From WHSM01 sp050701795 (lineage in GTDB: Bacteria; Actinomycetota; Actinomycetes; Mycobacteriales; Micromonosporaceae): a stretch of 20,785 nucleotides of DNA. The notes under the pieces are model-generated. The model did no database searches. It was not told the DNA's origin and saw only the letters and a list, made by a program, of their open reading frames with translations. The position numbers and the translations under genes are program-made. Location: NCBI GenBank assembly GCA_050701795.1, contig JBOGDK010000035.1:1-20785 (forward strand), given 5' to 3'. Positions 4,929-12,431 of the stretch are shown here, one piece after another; positions within the stretch are counted from its first letter, which is position 1, and each line of letters opens with the position of its first letter.

Positions 4929-7496
4929 ATGCGGTCGATGACGTCTCCAGCCGATCTGCGACACCAGGCCAGCCCGTTACCGCAGTCCTCATCTGTGCGG
5001 CCACGACTCGTCTGGGTGCTGAACCTCGCGCTCTGCGCCACGGTCATCATCGGGTTCTCCGCCAAGGGCTGGTGGTCCTGGAGCCACCTCGTACAGCAAC
5101 CGTGGCACCTGGTCATATTTTCGGCACTGTTCTTCCTGGCGATCGCCGCGCGTCTGAAGATCGATATGGGCAGCCAGGGCTACACGCTGTCGTTCTCCGA
5201 GATGCCGCTGGTCATCGGGCTGTTCTACCTCGAGCCGTTCAGCCTGCTTGCGTCCCGGGTGCTCGGGTATCTGCTCTACTACGCGTACGAACGACCCTCC
5301 ATCCAGAAGGCGGCATTCAACACCGGAGTCGCGGCGACCGCCGCCACGGTCGTGCTGCTGATCGCGGATGGTCTGCACCTGGGAGCGCTTCCGACGCCGC
5401 GATGGTGGGCCGTGGCCTTCGCCGCGATCACCCCGGCGGTGGCGATCAGTACGGCATGCGTGTTCGGAGCGATCACCCTGGTGCAGGGCCCACCGAGCCG
5501 TACCGAGGTCATCCGTACCACCATCTCGACGCTTGTCGCCGCGCTTCTCAACGCCACCCTGGGCATCCTGGTCCTGCTGGTCCTGGAGGTCAGCACCTGG
5601 ACTGTGCTGCTGCTGATTCCCGTGGTGGCCGCCGTCGTGTTCGTGTACCGGGGCTACACGCAGTTCGTACGGCAGCAGCTCCGTCTCGCCGAGCTGTACG
5701 AACTCACCCGGGCGCTGGGTGGCGCGCGTCAGGACGGCACGCTCGCGGACGAATTGCTGACCCGTACCCGCAAGTTGCTCAACGCGGACTCCGCGACGCT
5801 CTGGCTGCCGTCCCGGGGCCGCTACCCCGAGATGCTGCTCACGGCACGGGCCGACAGCGCGGGGCTGATCGACCGGGCCTCCTCGCCCCGGTTGTTCCGG
5901 GAGCGGGTGCTTGCCGAGGGTCAGACCGTGGCCGTGGGTCCGAAACTGGGCGACGAGGAAGATCGCTCGATCCTGCGTGGCTCCGGGGCCAAGGACGTGA
6001 TCGAGGTGCCGCTACGCTCCGGCACGGCGGTGATCGGGTGCCTGGAGGTGGCCAACCGGCTCGGTGACCTGGAACGATTCCGCGGGGACGACGTACAGCT
6101 CCTGGAGACGCTGGCAGCTCACGCCGCGGTCGCGGTCGAGAACTCCCGACTGGTGGATCGGCTGCGGTTCGACGCGTACCACGACGCATTGACGTCGCTG
6201 CCGAACCGTCGCCGCATGATCTTCGCACTTGAGGAAGCGGTGAAGGTACGCGCTCCCGGCGAGGTCGTCGCGGCGCTGCTCTTCGACGTGGACGACATGC
6301 GTGAGGTCAACGACTCGCTGGGCCACGTGGCGGGCGACAAGGTGCTCGCCGAGGTGGCACGGCGACTGGTCGCAGCGGCTCCGGACGGTTCCCTGGTGGC
6401 GCGTGCTGGTGGTGACGAGTTCTGCGTGCTGCTGCGGATCGCTAACGCCGACGCCGCGGTGGAGCTGGCCGGGGAGTTGCGTACCGCGCTGCAGGATCCG
6501 TTCCGGCTGGGTTCGCTCACCGTGGATGTGGACACCGTGGTCGGCATCGCGCTGCACCCCGACCACGGCACCGAGCCGGAAACCCTGCTGCAACGCGCGG
6601 ACGTGGCGACGTACGCCGCCAAGTCCACCACGTCCGGGATCCGGGTCTTCAACCCTGGCCTGGAGTCCCGGTCGGTACGCCGGCTCGGCCTCGCCGGGGA
6701 TCTCCGCCGTGCCCTCGACAACGGCGAGGTCGAGGTCTACTTCCAGCCGAAGATCACGATCTCCGGCCGGGCCCTGGCCGGTGTCGAGTGCCTCGCCCGG
6801 TGGGAACACCAGGCACACGGTTCAGTCGCCCCGCCGGATTTCATCTCGGTGGCCGAGCACACCGGCCAGCTCGGCAAGCTGACGGATGTGGTGCTGCGCG
6901 AGGGTCTGCGCCGGTGTCGTGAGTGGGACCGGGAAGGTCGCCCGCTGGGAATCGCCGTCAACCTCTCGCCACGTACGCTGCTCGATCCTGAGTTCCCCCC
7001 GTACGTGGGCTCCCTGCTGCGGGAGTACGAGGTGCCTGCCGATCGCCTCACCTTGGAGATCACCGAGGAAGGCATGGTCGGGGAGACCGAGAAGCCGTTG
7101 CCCGCACTCCGGAAACTTCGGGAGTTGGGGCTACGGCTGTCCGTCGACGACTTCGGTACCGGCTATTCATCGCTGTCGTATCTGCGCCGGCTGCCGGTCC
7201 ATGAGGTCAAGATCGACCGTTCGTTCGTGCAGGGAATGGCCACGGACGCAGGCGACCTGGCGATCGTACGAGCGGTGGTGGACCTCTCGCGCCACTTCGG
7301 ATTCTCGGTGGTGGCAGAAGGCGTGGAGAGCGAGCTGACGCTCTCACTACTCGAGGAGATGGGCTGCGACCTGGGTCAGGGCTTCTTCTTCTCGCGTCCG
7401 CTGCCGTACGAGCGACTGGCGACCTGGTTCGCGGCGCAGACCGAGCTGGAGACCACCCCGTCCGGCGCCGTACGCCGGCTCCGCGCGGTTCCCTGA
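4929..7496 (+). CDS. Membrane-bound GAF-GGDEF-EAL cyclic di-GMP protein
   Basis: An 855-residue sensor-type protein. Residues about 28-240 form several hydrophobic segments (an integral-membrane sensory region); about 255-405 look like a GAF domain; GGDEF is at about 410-575; EAL at about 590-835. The cyclase motif GGDEF is intact at 494-498, with DALTSLPNRR and FDVDDMREVNDSLGH upstream. No RxxD inhibitory site is found at the usual spot. The phosphodiesterase domain has ECLARWEH at 620-627 (EAL changed to ECL), AVNLSPR, LEITEEGMV, DDFGTG at 740-745, KIDRSF and AEGVES, so the main metal and catalytic residues seem present. It may make or degrade cyclic di-GMP, or one domain may regulate the other. 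ATG 4929 follows AAGGGG at short spacing; ATG 4938 is an alternative. It lies just after the exported-peptide gene. Confidence 0.93.
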   Translation: MRSMTSPADLRHQASPLPQSSSVRPRLVWVLNLALCATVIIGFSAKGWWSWSHLVQQPWHLVIFSALFFLAIAARLKIDMGSQGYTLSFSEMPLVIGLFYLEPFSLLASRVLGYLLYYAYERPSIQKAAFNTGVAATAATVVLLIADGLHLGALPTPRWWAVAFAAITPAVAISTACVFGAITLVQGPPSRTEVIRTTISTLVAALLNATLGILVLLVLEVSTWTVLLLIPVVAAVVFVYRGYTQFVRQQLRLAELYELTRALGGARQDGTLADELLTRTRKLLNADSATLWLPSRGRYPEMLLTARADSAGLIDRASSPRLFRERVLAEGQTVAVGPKLGDEEDRSILRGSGAKDVIEVPLRSGTAVIGCLEVANRLGDLERFRGDDVQLLETLAAHAAVAVENSRLVDRLRFDAYHDALTSLPNRRRMIFALEEAVKVRAPGEVVAALLFDVDDMREVNDSLGHVAGDKVLAEVARRLVAAAPDGSLVARAGGDEFCVLLRIANADAAVELAGELRTALQDPFRLGSLTVDVDTVVGIALHPDHGTEPETLLQRADVATYAAKSTTSGIRVFNPGLESRSVRRLGLAGDLRRALDNGEVEVYFQPKITISGRALAGVECLARWEHQAHGSVAPPDFISVAEHTGQLGKLTDVVLREGLRRCREWDREGRPLGIAVNLSPRTLLDPEFPPYVGSLLREYEVPADRLTLEITEEGMVGETEKPLPALRKLRELGLRLSVDDFGTGYSSLSYLRRLPVHEVKIDRSFVQGMATDAGDLAIVRAVVDLSRHFGFSVVAEGVESELTLSLLEEMGCDLGQGFFFSRPLPYERLATWFAAQTELETTPSGAVRRLRAVP

Positions 7497-7571
7497 GTAC
7501 GTCCTCGCCGGGTCCGCGGCGGGGGCTGAGCGACCCCTGGAACCCGTTCGGCGATGGTGGGGGACACCGTG

Positions 7572-7577
7572 TACTCT
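7572..7577 (+). promoter_or_regulatory. -10 hexamer TACTCT for tRNA-Thr
   Basis: TACTCT lies 32 bases before the tRNA. A weak TTCGGC at 7547-7552 is 19 bp upstream. The same TACTCT hexamer serves the rpmG and rplJ promoter candidates. Confidence 0.45.
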
Positions 7578-7609
7578 TATCGCGGCGCGCGTCCCAGGAC
7601 GGGCTCCAT

Positions 7610-7682
7610 GCCCCTTTAGCTCAGTCGGCAGAGCGTCTCCATGGTAAGGAGAAGGTCTACGGTTCGATTCCGTAAAGGGGCT
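7610..7682 (+). tRNA. tRNA-Thr (anticodon GGT), CCA not encoded
   Basis: The acceptor arm GCCCCTT (7610-7616) pairs with AAGGGGC (7675-7681), with discriminator T. The anticodon stem TCTCC/GGAGA holds loop ATGGTAA with anticodon GGT. The T-arm is CTACGGTTCGATTCCGTAA. The tRNA is followed by CGA, so CCA must be added after transcription. Confidence 0.96.
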
Positions 7683-7850
7683 CGAGTGGGGAGACCTGTG
7701 CTCGCGGATTGCGCGAGCCGGGACTCTCGCTGATGCCAGTCGGGGGGCCCGAGCCCCCGCGCCCCCCACGGCGCGGGTTGCGGTTCGTTGGTGTGGTTAG
7801 GCTCGCTACAGGAGCACCAGAGGGAGTCCGATCAGAAACCTTCACTGCGC

Positions 7851-7926
7851 GGCGGTGTAGCTCAGGAGGTAGAGCAAGCGGCTCATAATCGCTGTGTCGC
7901 CGGTTCGAGTCCGGCCACCGCTACCA
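7851..7926 (+). tRNA. tRNA-Met (anticodon CAT), CCA encoded
   Basis: The acceptor arm GGCGGTG (7851-7857) pairs with CACCGCT (7916-7922), with a G-T closing pair. Discriminator A and CCA (7924-7926) follow. The anticodon CAT is at 7884-7886 in loop CTCATAA. It lacks initiator-tRNA hallmarks (mismatched first pair, GGG/CCC anticodon stem), so it is elongator Met. A tRNA-Ile2 with modified C34 cannot be ruled out by sequence alone, but the Thr-Met-rpmG neighbourhood is the usual one for elongator tRNA-Met. Confidence 0.93.
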
Positions 7927-7961
7927 ACGAAGACCATGACCGGGGTGTGGCCCCCACCTGG

Positions 7962-7989
7962 TTCGGGATGCGACCAGGGTCGCTACTCT
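7962..7989 (+). promoter_or_regulatory. Putative rpmG promoter
   Basis: TTCGGG (7962-7967) and TACTCT (7984-7989) are separated by 16 bp. Transcription would start near 7996, giving a leader of about 38 bases with AGGAAGG ahead of the GTG. Confidence 0.45.
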
Positions 7990-8033
7990 GGTGGGGTTGT
8001 CCGTAACGATTCTTGCGAGGAAGGCACTTCGCC

Positions 8034-8201
8034 GTGGCTAAGGCGACTGACGTACGTCCGAAGATCACTATGGCATGCGTGGAGTGCAAGGAGCGCAACT
8101 ACATCACGCGTAAGAACCGCCGAAACGACCCTGACCGGCTGGAGCTGAAGAAGTTCTGTCCGCGCTGCGGCAAGCACACCGCGCACCGCGAGACCCGGTA
8201 G
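8034..8201 (+). CDS. rpmG: 50S ribosomal protein L33
   Basis: A 55-residue L33 of the large ribosomal subunit. The sequence KITMACVECKERNYITRKN and KKFCPRCGKHTAHRETR match the family, with two CxxC pairs (CVEC and CPRC), the zinc-binding form of L33. Start is GTG at 8034 (product begins VAKATDVRPK), with an AGGAAGG ribosome site about ten bases upstream; an earlier ATG at 8013 would add an unrelated seven-residue head. The stop is only 13 bases before the dehydratase gene, so they form one operon, as in other actinobacteria where rpmG precedes the had genes. Confidence 0.96.
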   Translation: MAKATDVRPKITMACVECKERNYITRKNRRNDPDRLELKKFCPRCGKHTAHRETR

Positions 8202-8214
8202 ATCCGCCAGCGAC

Positions 8215-8646
8215 ATGGCGCTCGACCCGTCCGTCATCGGGCGTACCTCGCCGCCGTCGGCTCCGTACGAGGTGGCGCGTGAGAAGATCCGGGAATTCGC
8301 GGACGCCATCGGGGACCCGAACCCGGCGTACCGCGACCCGGACGCCGCCAAGGCGCTGGGTCACCCGGACGTCGTAGCGCCTCCGACGTTTCCGATCGTC
8401 TTCACGTTCGCGGCCAGTGAGCCGCTGCTGACCGAGCTGGGGATCGAACTCAGTCGGGTGGTACACGGAGAGCAGCGGTTCTCGTACGCCCGCCCGGTGC
8501 ACCCCGGCGACCGGTTGAGGTGTGCGGTCACGGTGGAGAACATCCGCGCCATGGCGGGCAACGAGCTGCTCACCACGCGTACCGACGTGGCCACCGTTGA
8601 CGGCGAAGCGGTGCTCACCGCCTGGTCGATGCTGGTGGTGCGATGA
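8215..8646 (+). CDS. MaoC-like dehydratase, HadA-type subunit (FAS1-type N-terminal domain)
   Basis: A 143-residue single hot-dog-fold protein of the UPF0336/HadA family. It matches the start VIGRTSPPSAPYEVAREKIREFA, followed by DPNPAYRDPDAAKALGHPDVVAPPTFP. At the place where catalytic hydratases carry Asp-x4-His this protein has DPNPAY without the His, as expected for the non-catalytic partner in a HadAB heterodimer. In mycobacteria HadAB dehydrates (3R)-hydroxyacyl-ACP in mycolate elongation; in a non-mycolate actinomycete the substrate is some other 3-hydroxyacyl thioester. The stop overlaps the next start (ATGA at 8643-8646), so the two subunits are translationally coupled. Confidence 0.9.
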   Translation: MALDPSVIGRTSPPSAPYEVAREKIREFADAIGDPNPAYRDPDAAKALGHPDVVAPPTFPIVFTFAASEPLLTELGIELSRVVHGEQRFSYARPVHPGDRLRCAVTVENIRAMAGNELLTTRTDVATVDGEAVLTAWSMLVVR

Positions 8647-9110
8647 GTCGCAGCGTGGTCCCCCTCGAACCCGGTGCCACGCTCCCGGAGCGGACGTTCC
8701 AGGTGACTCGTGCCGACCTGGTGCGGTATGCGGGTGCCTCTGGCGACTTCAATCCGATCCACTGGAACCAACGGATCGCCACGTCCGTGGGCCTGCCCGA
8801 CGTGATCGCTCACGGCATGCTCACCATGGCGTACGCGGCGCGTGCGGTGACTGACTGGCTCGGTGACCCCACAGCCCTGGAGGAGTACGCCGTCCGGTTC
8901 TCCAAGCCGGTCGTGGTGCCGGACGACGACACCGGCGCCGAGCTGACCGTCACCGGGGTGGTGAAGCGCCGGCTGGACGACGGGCGGATCCAGATCGACC
9001 TGACGGCGCGTTCGGCGGGCGAGAAGGTGCTCGGCCAGGCCCGCGCGATAGTCCGGGAGCCCGATGATCGCGATCGGTCAGGCACCTCAATAACTCGGGC
9101 ACCTCAATAA
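8643..9110 (+). CDS. MaoC-like (R)-specific enoyl hydratase/dehydratase, HadB-type subunit
   Basis: A 155-residue hot-dog protein bearing the hydratase motif YAGASGDFNPIHWN with catalytic Asp35 and His40, then GLPDVIAHGML. It is the expected active partner of the HadA-like protein just upstream, with which it overlaps by four bases. Together they likely (de)hydrate (3R)-hydroxyacyl thioesters in fatty acid or lipid synthesis. ATG 8643 is the natural coupled start. The last ten codons (SGTSITRAPQ) come from a 17-bp tandem duplication at the stop, so the C terminus has been lengthened or reframed compared with homologues. No third had gene follows. Confidence 0.92.
   Translation: MSRSVVPLEPGATLPERTFQVTRADLVRYAGASGDFNPIHWNQRIATSVGLPDVIAHGMLTMAYAARAVTDWLGDPTALEEYAVRFSKPVVVPDDDTGAELTVTGVVKRRLDDGRIQIDLTARSAGEKVLGQARAIVREPDDRDRSGTSITRAPQ
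9081..9110 (+). repeat. 17-bp tandem duplication at the HadB-like stop codon
   Basis: GGCACCTCAATAA occurs at 9081-9093 and again at 9098-9110, a 17-bp spacing. Only the second copy reads TAA in frame; in the first copy the frame passes through because 17 is not a multiple of three. Confidence 0.8.
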
Positions 9111-9138
9111 TCCTGTCCGCCATCGGTACGCCGAGTCG

Positions 9139-9144
9139 TACGCT
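9139..9144 (+). promoter_or_regulatory. -10 hexamer TACGCT of a leaderless start for the LD-carboxypeptidase
   Basis: TACGCT is followed by six bases and then ATG 9151. There is no Shine-Dalgarno motif in the preceding 20 bases. The geometry is that of a leaderless mRNA. Confidence 0.4.
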
Positions 9145-9150
9145 GCCGCC

Positions 9151-10188
9151 ATGCGCCTGAGGTATCCACCGAGTCCGAAGCCCGGCGACAAGGTCGCGGT
9201 GCTGTCCCCCTCTGCCGGGTTGCCCAAAGTGTTCCCTGAGGTGTACGAACTGGGGCTGCGGCGGCTCCGTGACGACATCGGTCTGGAGCCCGTGGAGTAC
9301 CCGACGACCCGGAAGATGGATGCGTCGTCGGTCGAGCGGGCCCGGGACATCAACGCCGCCTTCGCTGATCCGGAGATCGCCTCGGTGATGGCGAGCATCG
9401 GGGGCGACGACCAGATCACCGTGCTGCCGTACCTGGACGAGGAGCTGATCCGGGCCAACCCGAAACCGTTCTTCGGGTTCTCCGACAACACCAACTTCCT
9501 GACGTACCTGTGGCGACTCGGGATCGTCGGCTACCACGGTGGTTCGGTGATGGTGCACCTGGGCCGTGGGGTGCCGCACCCGTACAGCATCGGGTCGTTG
9601 CGGACCTCGCTGTTCACCAGTGGCGAGGTGGAGCTCCAACCGCCGGGCGAGCACACCGACGAGGCGGTCGAGTGGGACCGTCCGGAGGCGCTCACCAGCA
9701 GTGCGCCGATGGCGCCCGACCAGGGCTGGACCTGGCGTAACGCTGACCGGGTGGCCGAGGGCGTGACCTTCGGCGGTTGCCTGGAGATCCTGGACTGGCA
9801 GCTCGCGGTCCGTCGCTGGCTCGCGCCCTTCGACGAGTACGAGGGCGCCGTCCTGATGATCGAGACCTCCGAGGAGATGCCGCCCGCGGGGCAGGTCTAC
9901 CGGATCCTCCGCAACCTGGGCGAGGCCGGACTGCTGCGTCGCTTCGCCGCGGTGCTGGTGGGGCGTGCCAAGGCGTGGAACATCGACCGGCACACCACGC
10001 CGGAACAGAAGCGGGAGTACGTCATGGCCCAGGCCGAAGCGGTACGCCGGGCGTTGGACGAGTACCACCCGGGCGTACTGACCGTCTTCGACGTCGACTT
10101 CGGGCACACCGACCCGCAGGTGATCATCCCGAACGGCGGCCGGATCCGGGTCGACGGGCCGGCTCGCCGGATCTGGGTGACGTACTGA
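9151..10188 (+). CDS. S66 family LD-carboxypeptidase / MccF-like peptidase
   Basis: A 345-residue serine peptidase of family S66, which includes LD-carboxypeptidases that trim murein tetrapeptides and MccF-type enzymes that cleave microcin C-like aminoacyl nucleotides. The start KPGDKVAVLSPSAGLP, the oxyanion motif SIGGDDQ, and the nucleophile motif GFSDNTNFL (Ser111) are clear. The Ser-Glu-His triad is completed by Glu212 (GGCLEIL) and His319 (DVDFGHTDPQ). No signal peptide is seen, so it acts in the cytosol, on recycled muropeptides or an imported toxic peptide; the GGDDQ and SDNT spacing is closer to the MccF-like branch, but this is not certain. It appears leaderless and monocistronic. 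Confidence 0.9.
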   Translation: MRLRYPPSPKPGDKVAVLSPSAGLPKVFPEVYELGLRRLRDDIGLEPVEYPTTRKMDASSVERARDINAAFADPEIASVMASIGGDDQITVLPYLDEELIRANPKPFFGFSDNTNFLTYLWRLGIVGYHGGSVMVHLGRGVPHPYSIGSLRTSLFTSGEVELQPPGEHTDEAVEWDRPEALTSSAPMAPDQGWTWRNADRVAEGVTFGGCLEILDWQLAVRRWLAPFDEYEGAVLMIETSEEMPPAGQVYRILRNLGEAGLLRRFAAVLVGRAKAWNIDRHTTPEQKREYVMAQAEAVRRALDEYHPGVLTVFDVDFGHTDPQVIIPNGGRIRVDGPARRIWVTY

Positions 10189-10213
10189 GGGACGCGGCGA
10201 GAATCCGCCGTGT

Positions 10214-10225
10214 CTCGGCGCCGAG
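10214..10225. promoter_or_regulatory. Perfect 12-bp palindrome upstream of the tRNA-Trp/secE promoter
   Basis: CTCGGCGCCGAG is self-complementary over 12 bp and ends five bases before the -35 hexamer of the next promoter. It could be an activator site or part of a terminator for the peptidase gene. Confidence 0.3.
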
Positions 10226-10230
10226 CCCGA

Positions 10231-10260
10231 TTGGGATTCCACAGCGGCAACCCGTACACT
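10231..10260 (+). promoter_or_regulatory. Promoter for tRNA-Trp and the secE-nusG-rplKA operon
   Basis: TTGGGA (10231-10236) and TACACT (10255-10260) are separated by 18 bp. Transcription would start near 10267. It is the only good promoter found before tRNA-Trp. Confidence 0.6.
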
Positions 10261-10404
10261 GGTCCGCCTGGGGGTGAGTAGCCCCTACTCCGCCGTGCCC
10301 GATCGTAGTCGCTGCGGGGTGGGTCTCACCCTCGGTGTGTGACGCGGCCGGTCACGGTGGCGGTCGCTGCGGCGGTCGTCAGCGGGGTGAGCTGCGTACC
10401 GCAT

Positions 10405-10477
10405 AGGGGCGTGGCGCAATTGGCAGCGCAGCGGTCTCCAAAACCGCAGGTTGCAGGTTCGAGTCCTGTCGCCCCTG
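10405..10477 (+). tRNA. tRNA-Trp (anticodon CCA), 3' CCA not encoded
   Basis: The acceptor arm AGGGGCG (10405-10411) pairs with CGCCCCT (10470-10476), with discriminator G. The anticodon stem GCGGT/ACCGC carries loop CTCCAAA with anticodon CCA. The T-arm is GCAGGTTCGAGTCCTGT. It lies 50 bases before secE, as is common in actinobacteria, and is probably co-transcribed. Confidence 0.97.
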
Positions 10478-10527
10478 CGCGATGGCACCACCGGCTCTGC
10501 CGGGCATACCCGAACAGAGAGGGCGAA

Positions 10528-11037
10528 GTGGCCAGGAGAAAGCGGCGTGACGACGACGCTGTCGACAAGCGGCTCGATCGGGAATCTGACGAGACGCTGG
10601 ATGAGGCTGCCGAGGACTCGGACGACGACGCCCTCGATGCTGATGACCTCGACGACGACCTCGAGTCCGAAGACGATGACCTGGATGAGGACGCCGAGCC
10701 AGCCCGGCGGCGCGGCGGTACCGCCGTCAAGCGGGCGAAGGCCGGTTCCGAGTCCGGGACGAAATCCAAGTCCAAGACCAAGTCCGGCAAGGGCGACAAG
10801 CCTGGAAAGCCGAAGCGCTCCGAGCGTGTCGGCCCGATCGGGCGGCTGATCCGGTTCATCCGAGAAGTAGTCGCCGAGCTGCGTAAGGTCATCTGGCCGA
10901 CCCGTAAGGAGCTGCTCACCTACACGACTGTGGTGGTGATCTTCGTTGTCGTGATGCTCGGGATCATCGCCCTGTTTGACCTCGGTTTCGCGGAGGCGAT
11001 GCTGTGGGTCTTCGGTAGTGAGACAGCCAAAGAGTGA
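10528..11037 (+). CDS. secE: Preprotein translocase subunit SecE
   Basis: A 169-residue membrane subunit of the Sec translocon. The conserved SecE core is at the C-terminal end: IRFIREVVAELRKVIWPTRKEL (residues about 108-129), then one hydrophobic helix at about 134-151. The first 100 residues are a low-complexity extension, strongly acidic (runs of Asp/Glu at 8-58) and then basic (Lys/Ser/Gly to residue 98). Such extensions occur in actinobacterial SecE but not in the short single-helix SecE of many Gram-positives. GTG 10528 follows GAGAGGG. It is followed by nusG after 68 bases, the usual secE-nusG pair. Confidence 0.95.
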   Translation: MARRKRRDDDAVDKRLDRESDETLDEAAEDSDDDALDADDLDDDLESEDDDLDEDAEPARRRGGTAVKRAKAGSESGTKSKSKTKSGKGDKPGKPKRSERVGPIGRLIRFIREVVAELRKVIWPTRKELLTYTTVVVIFVVVMLGIIALFDLGFAEAMLWVFGSETAKE

Positions 11038-11105
11038 ACGCCGCCCGTCGCGTAGCTGGAGTTGGTGCTGCGTGACGTACCGATACTGCACGGAAGTGAG
11101 CAAGC

Positions 11106-11900
11106 GTGCCTGAGTACGACGAGATCGCCCGACCCGCTGACGACCGGAACGCGGCCGGTGAAGCCGCGTCGGTCGACAACACCGGATCGGTCGAAGGCGC
11201 TGCCCCCGTGGCCGACGCCGGACCGCTCGACACGGCTCCGGCCGACACCGCCGATGTCGCGGCTGCGCAAGCCGATTCCGCCGTCGAGGACGCCGCCCTC
11301 GCGGCCGACGACGAAGGAGACCCCGTCGAGGAGTTGCGAGAGGCGCTGAAGCGGGCCCCTGGCGACTGGTACGTGGTCCACTCGTACGCCGGTTACGAGA
11401 ACAAGGTGAAGACCAACCTGGAGAGCCGTACCACCAGCCTCGACATGGAGGACTACATCTTCCAGATCGAGGTGCCCACCCAGCAGGTCACCGAGGTCAA
11501 GAACGGCAAACGGCAGCAGGTCGAGGCCAAGGTCTTCCCTGGCTACATCCTGGTACGGATGGACCTGACACCCGAGTCGTACTCGTGCGTACGCAACACA
11601 CCCGGGGTGACCGGCTTCGTGGGAGCCACGGACCGTGCTGACCGGCCGTCCCCGTTGAGCATCAACGAGGTGCTGAAGTGGCTCGCCCCGGCGGTCGCCA
11701 AGGAGAAGGAGAAGCCCGACGTCAAGGTCGTGGACTTCGAGGTCGGCGACTCGGTCACGGTGACCGACGGTGCCTTCGCCTCGCTGCCGGCGACCATCAG
11801 TGAGATCAACGTTGACCAGCAGAAGCTGAAGGTGCTGGTCTCGATCTTCGGTCGGGAGACCCCGGTGGAGCTCAACTTCAACCAGGTCACCAAGATCTGA
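11106..11900 (+). CDS. nusG: Transcription termination/antitermination factor NusG
   Basis: A 264-residue NusG that binds RNA polymerase and couples transcription with translation or Rho. The NGN domain starts at about residue 85 (GDWYVVHSYAGYENKVKTNL) and the KOW domain occupies the last 55 or so residues (FEVGDSVTVTDGAFASLPA ... VSIFGRETPVELNF). An 80-residue Ala/Asp/Glu-rich head precedes NGN, typical of actinobacterial NusG. Start is GTG 11106, with GGAAGTGAG upstream. It lies between secE and rplK in the standard order. Confidence 0.97.
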   Translation: MPEYDEIARPADDRNAAGEAASVDNTGSVEGAAPVADAGPLDTAPADTADVAAAQADSAVEDAALAADDEGDPVEELREALKRAPGDWYVVHSYAGYENKVKTNLESRTTSLDMEDYIFQIEVPTQQVTEVKNGKRQQVEAKVFPGYILVRMDLTPESYSCVRNTPGVTGFVGATDRADRPSPLSINEVLKWLAPAVAKEKEKPDVKVVDFEVGDSVTVTDGAFASLPATISEINVDQQKLKVLVSIFGRETPVELNFNQVTKI

Positions 11901-11937
11901 CAGACGCCCACTAAACGACGAAGCCCAGGAAGTACAG

Positions 11938-12372
11938 ATGCCACCCAAGAAGAAAAAGCTCATGACCACGTTCAAGCTGGAGCTGACGGCCGGTGCGGCG
12001 ACCCCGGCGCCGCCGGTCGGCCCCGCGTTGGGTCAGCACGGCGTGAACATCATGGAGTTCTGCAAGTCGTACAACGCGGCGACCGAGCAGAACCGTGGTG
12101 AGATCGTGCCCGCCGAGATCAGCGTGTACGAGGACCGCTCGTTCACATTCGTTCTGAAGACCCCGCCCGCGGCCAAGCTGTTGCTGAAGGCGGCCGGCGT
12201 GGAGAAGGGCTCCGGCGAGCCGCACCGGGAGAAGGTGGGTTCGGTCAACCGGTCCCAGGTCCGGGAGATCGCCGAGCGGAAGATGTCCGACCTCAACGCG
12301 GTCGATCTCGACCAGGCCGAGAAGATCATCGCCGGCACCGCCCGTTCGATGGGCATCACGGTCAAGAACTGA
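11938..12372 (+). CDS. rplK: 50S ribosomal protein L11
   Basis: A 144-residue L11 of the GTPase-associated centre. The N-terminal PPVGPALGQHGVNIMEFCK and TPPAAKLLLKAAGVEKGSGEP, and C-terminal LNAVDLDQAEKIIAGTARSMGI, are the family signature segments. ATG 11938 is preceded by CCAGGAAG. A KKKKK run follows the first residues. It is followed by rplA at 59 bases. Confidence 0.98.
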   Translation: MPPKKKKLMTTFKLELTAGAATPAPPVGPALGQHGVNIMEFCKSYNAATEQNRGEIVPAEISVYEDRSFTFVLKTPPAAKLLLKAAGVEKGSGEPHREKVGSVNRSQVREIAERKMSDLNAVDLDQAEKIIAGTARSMGITVKN

Positions 12373-12431
12373 CCACCCGAGTGGGAGAGCCAGGCGCTGG
12401 CTCGTACCACGGACCTCCAGGAGGATGCACG

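Noticed and set aside
7851..7926. tRNA with CAT anticodon as initiator tRNA-fMet
   Set aside because: The first acceptor pair is G-T, not a C-A mismatch, and the anticodon stem lacks the three G-C pairs of initiators.
8643..9110. A hadC-like third subunit expected after the HadB-like gene
   Set aside because: The next gene is an S66 peptidase; no further hot-dog protein is present in the window.
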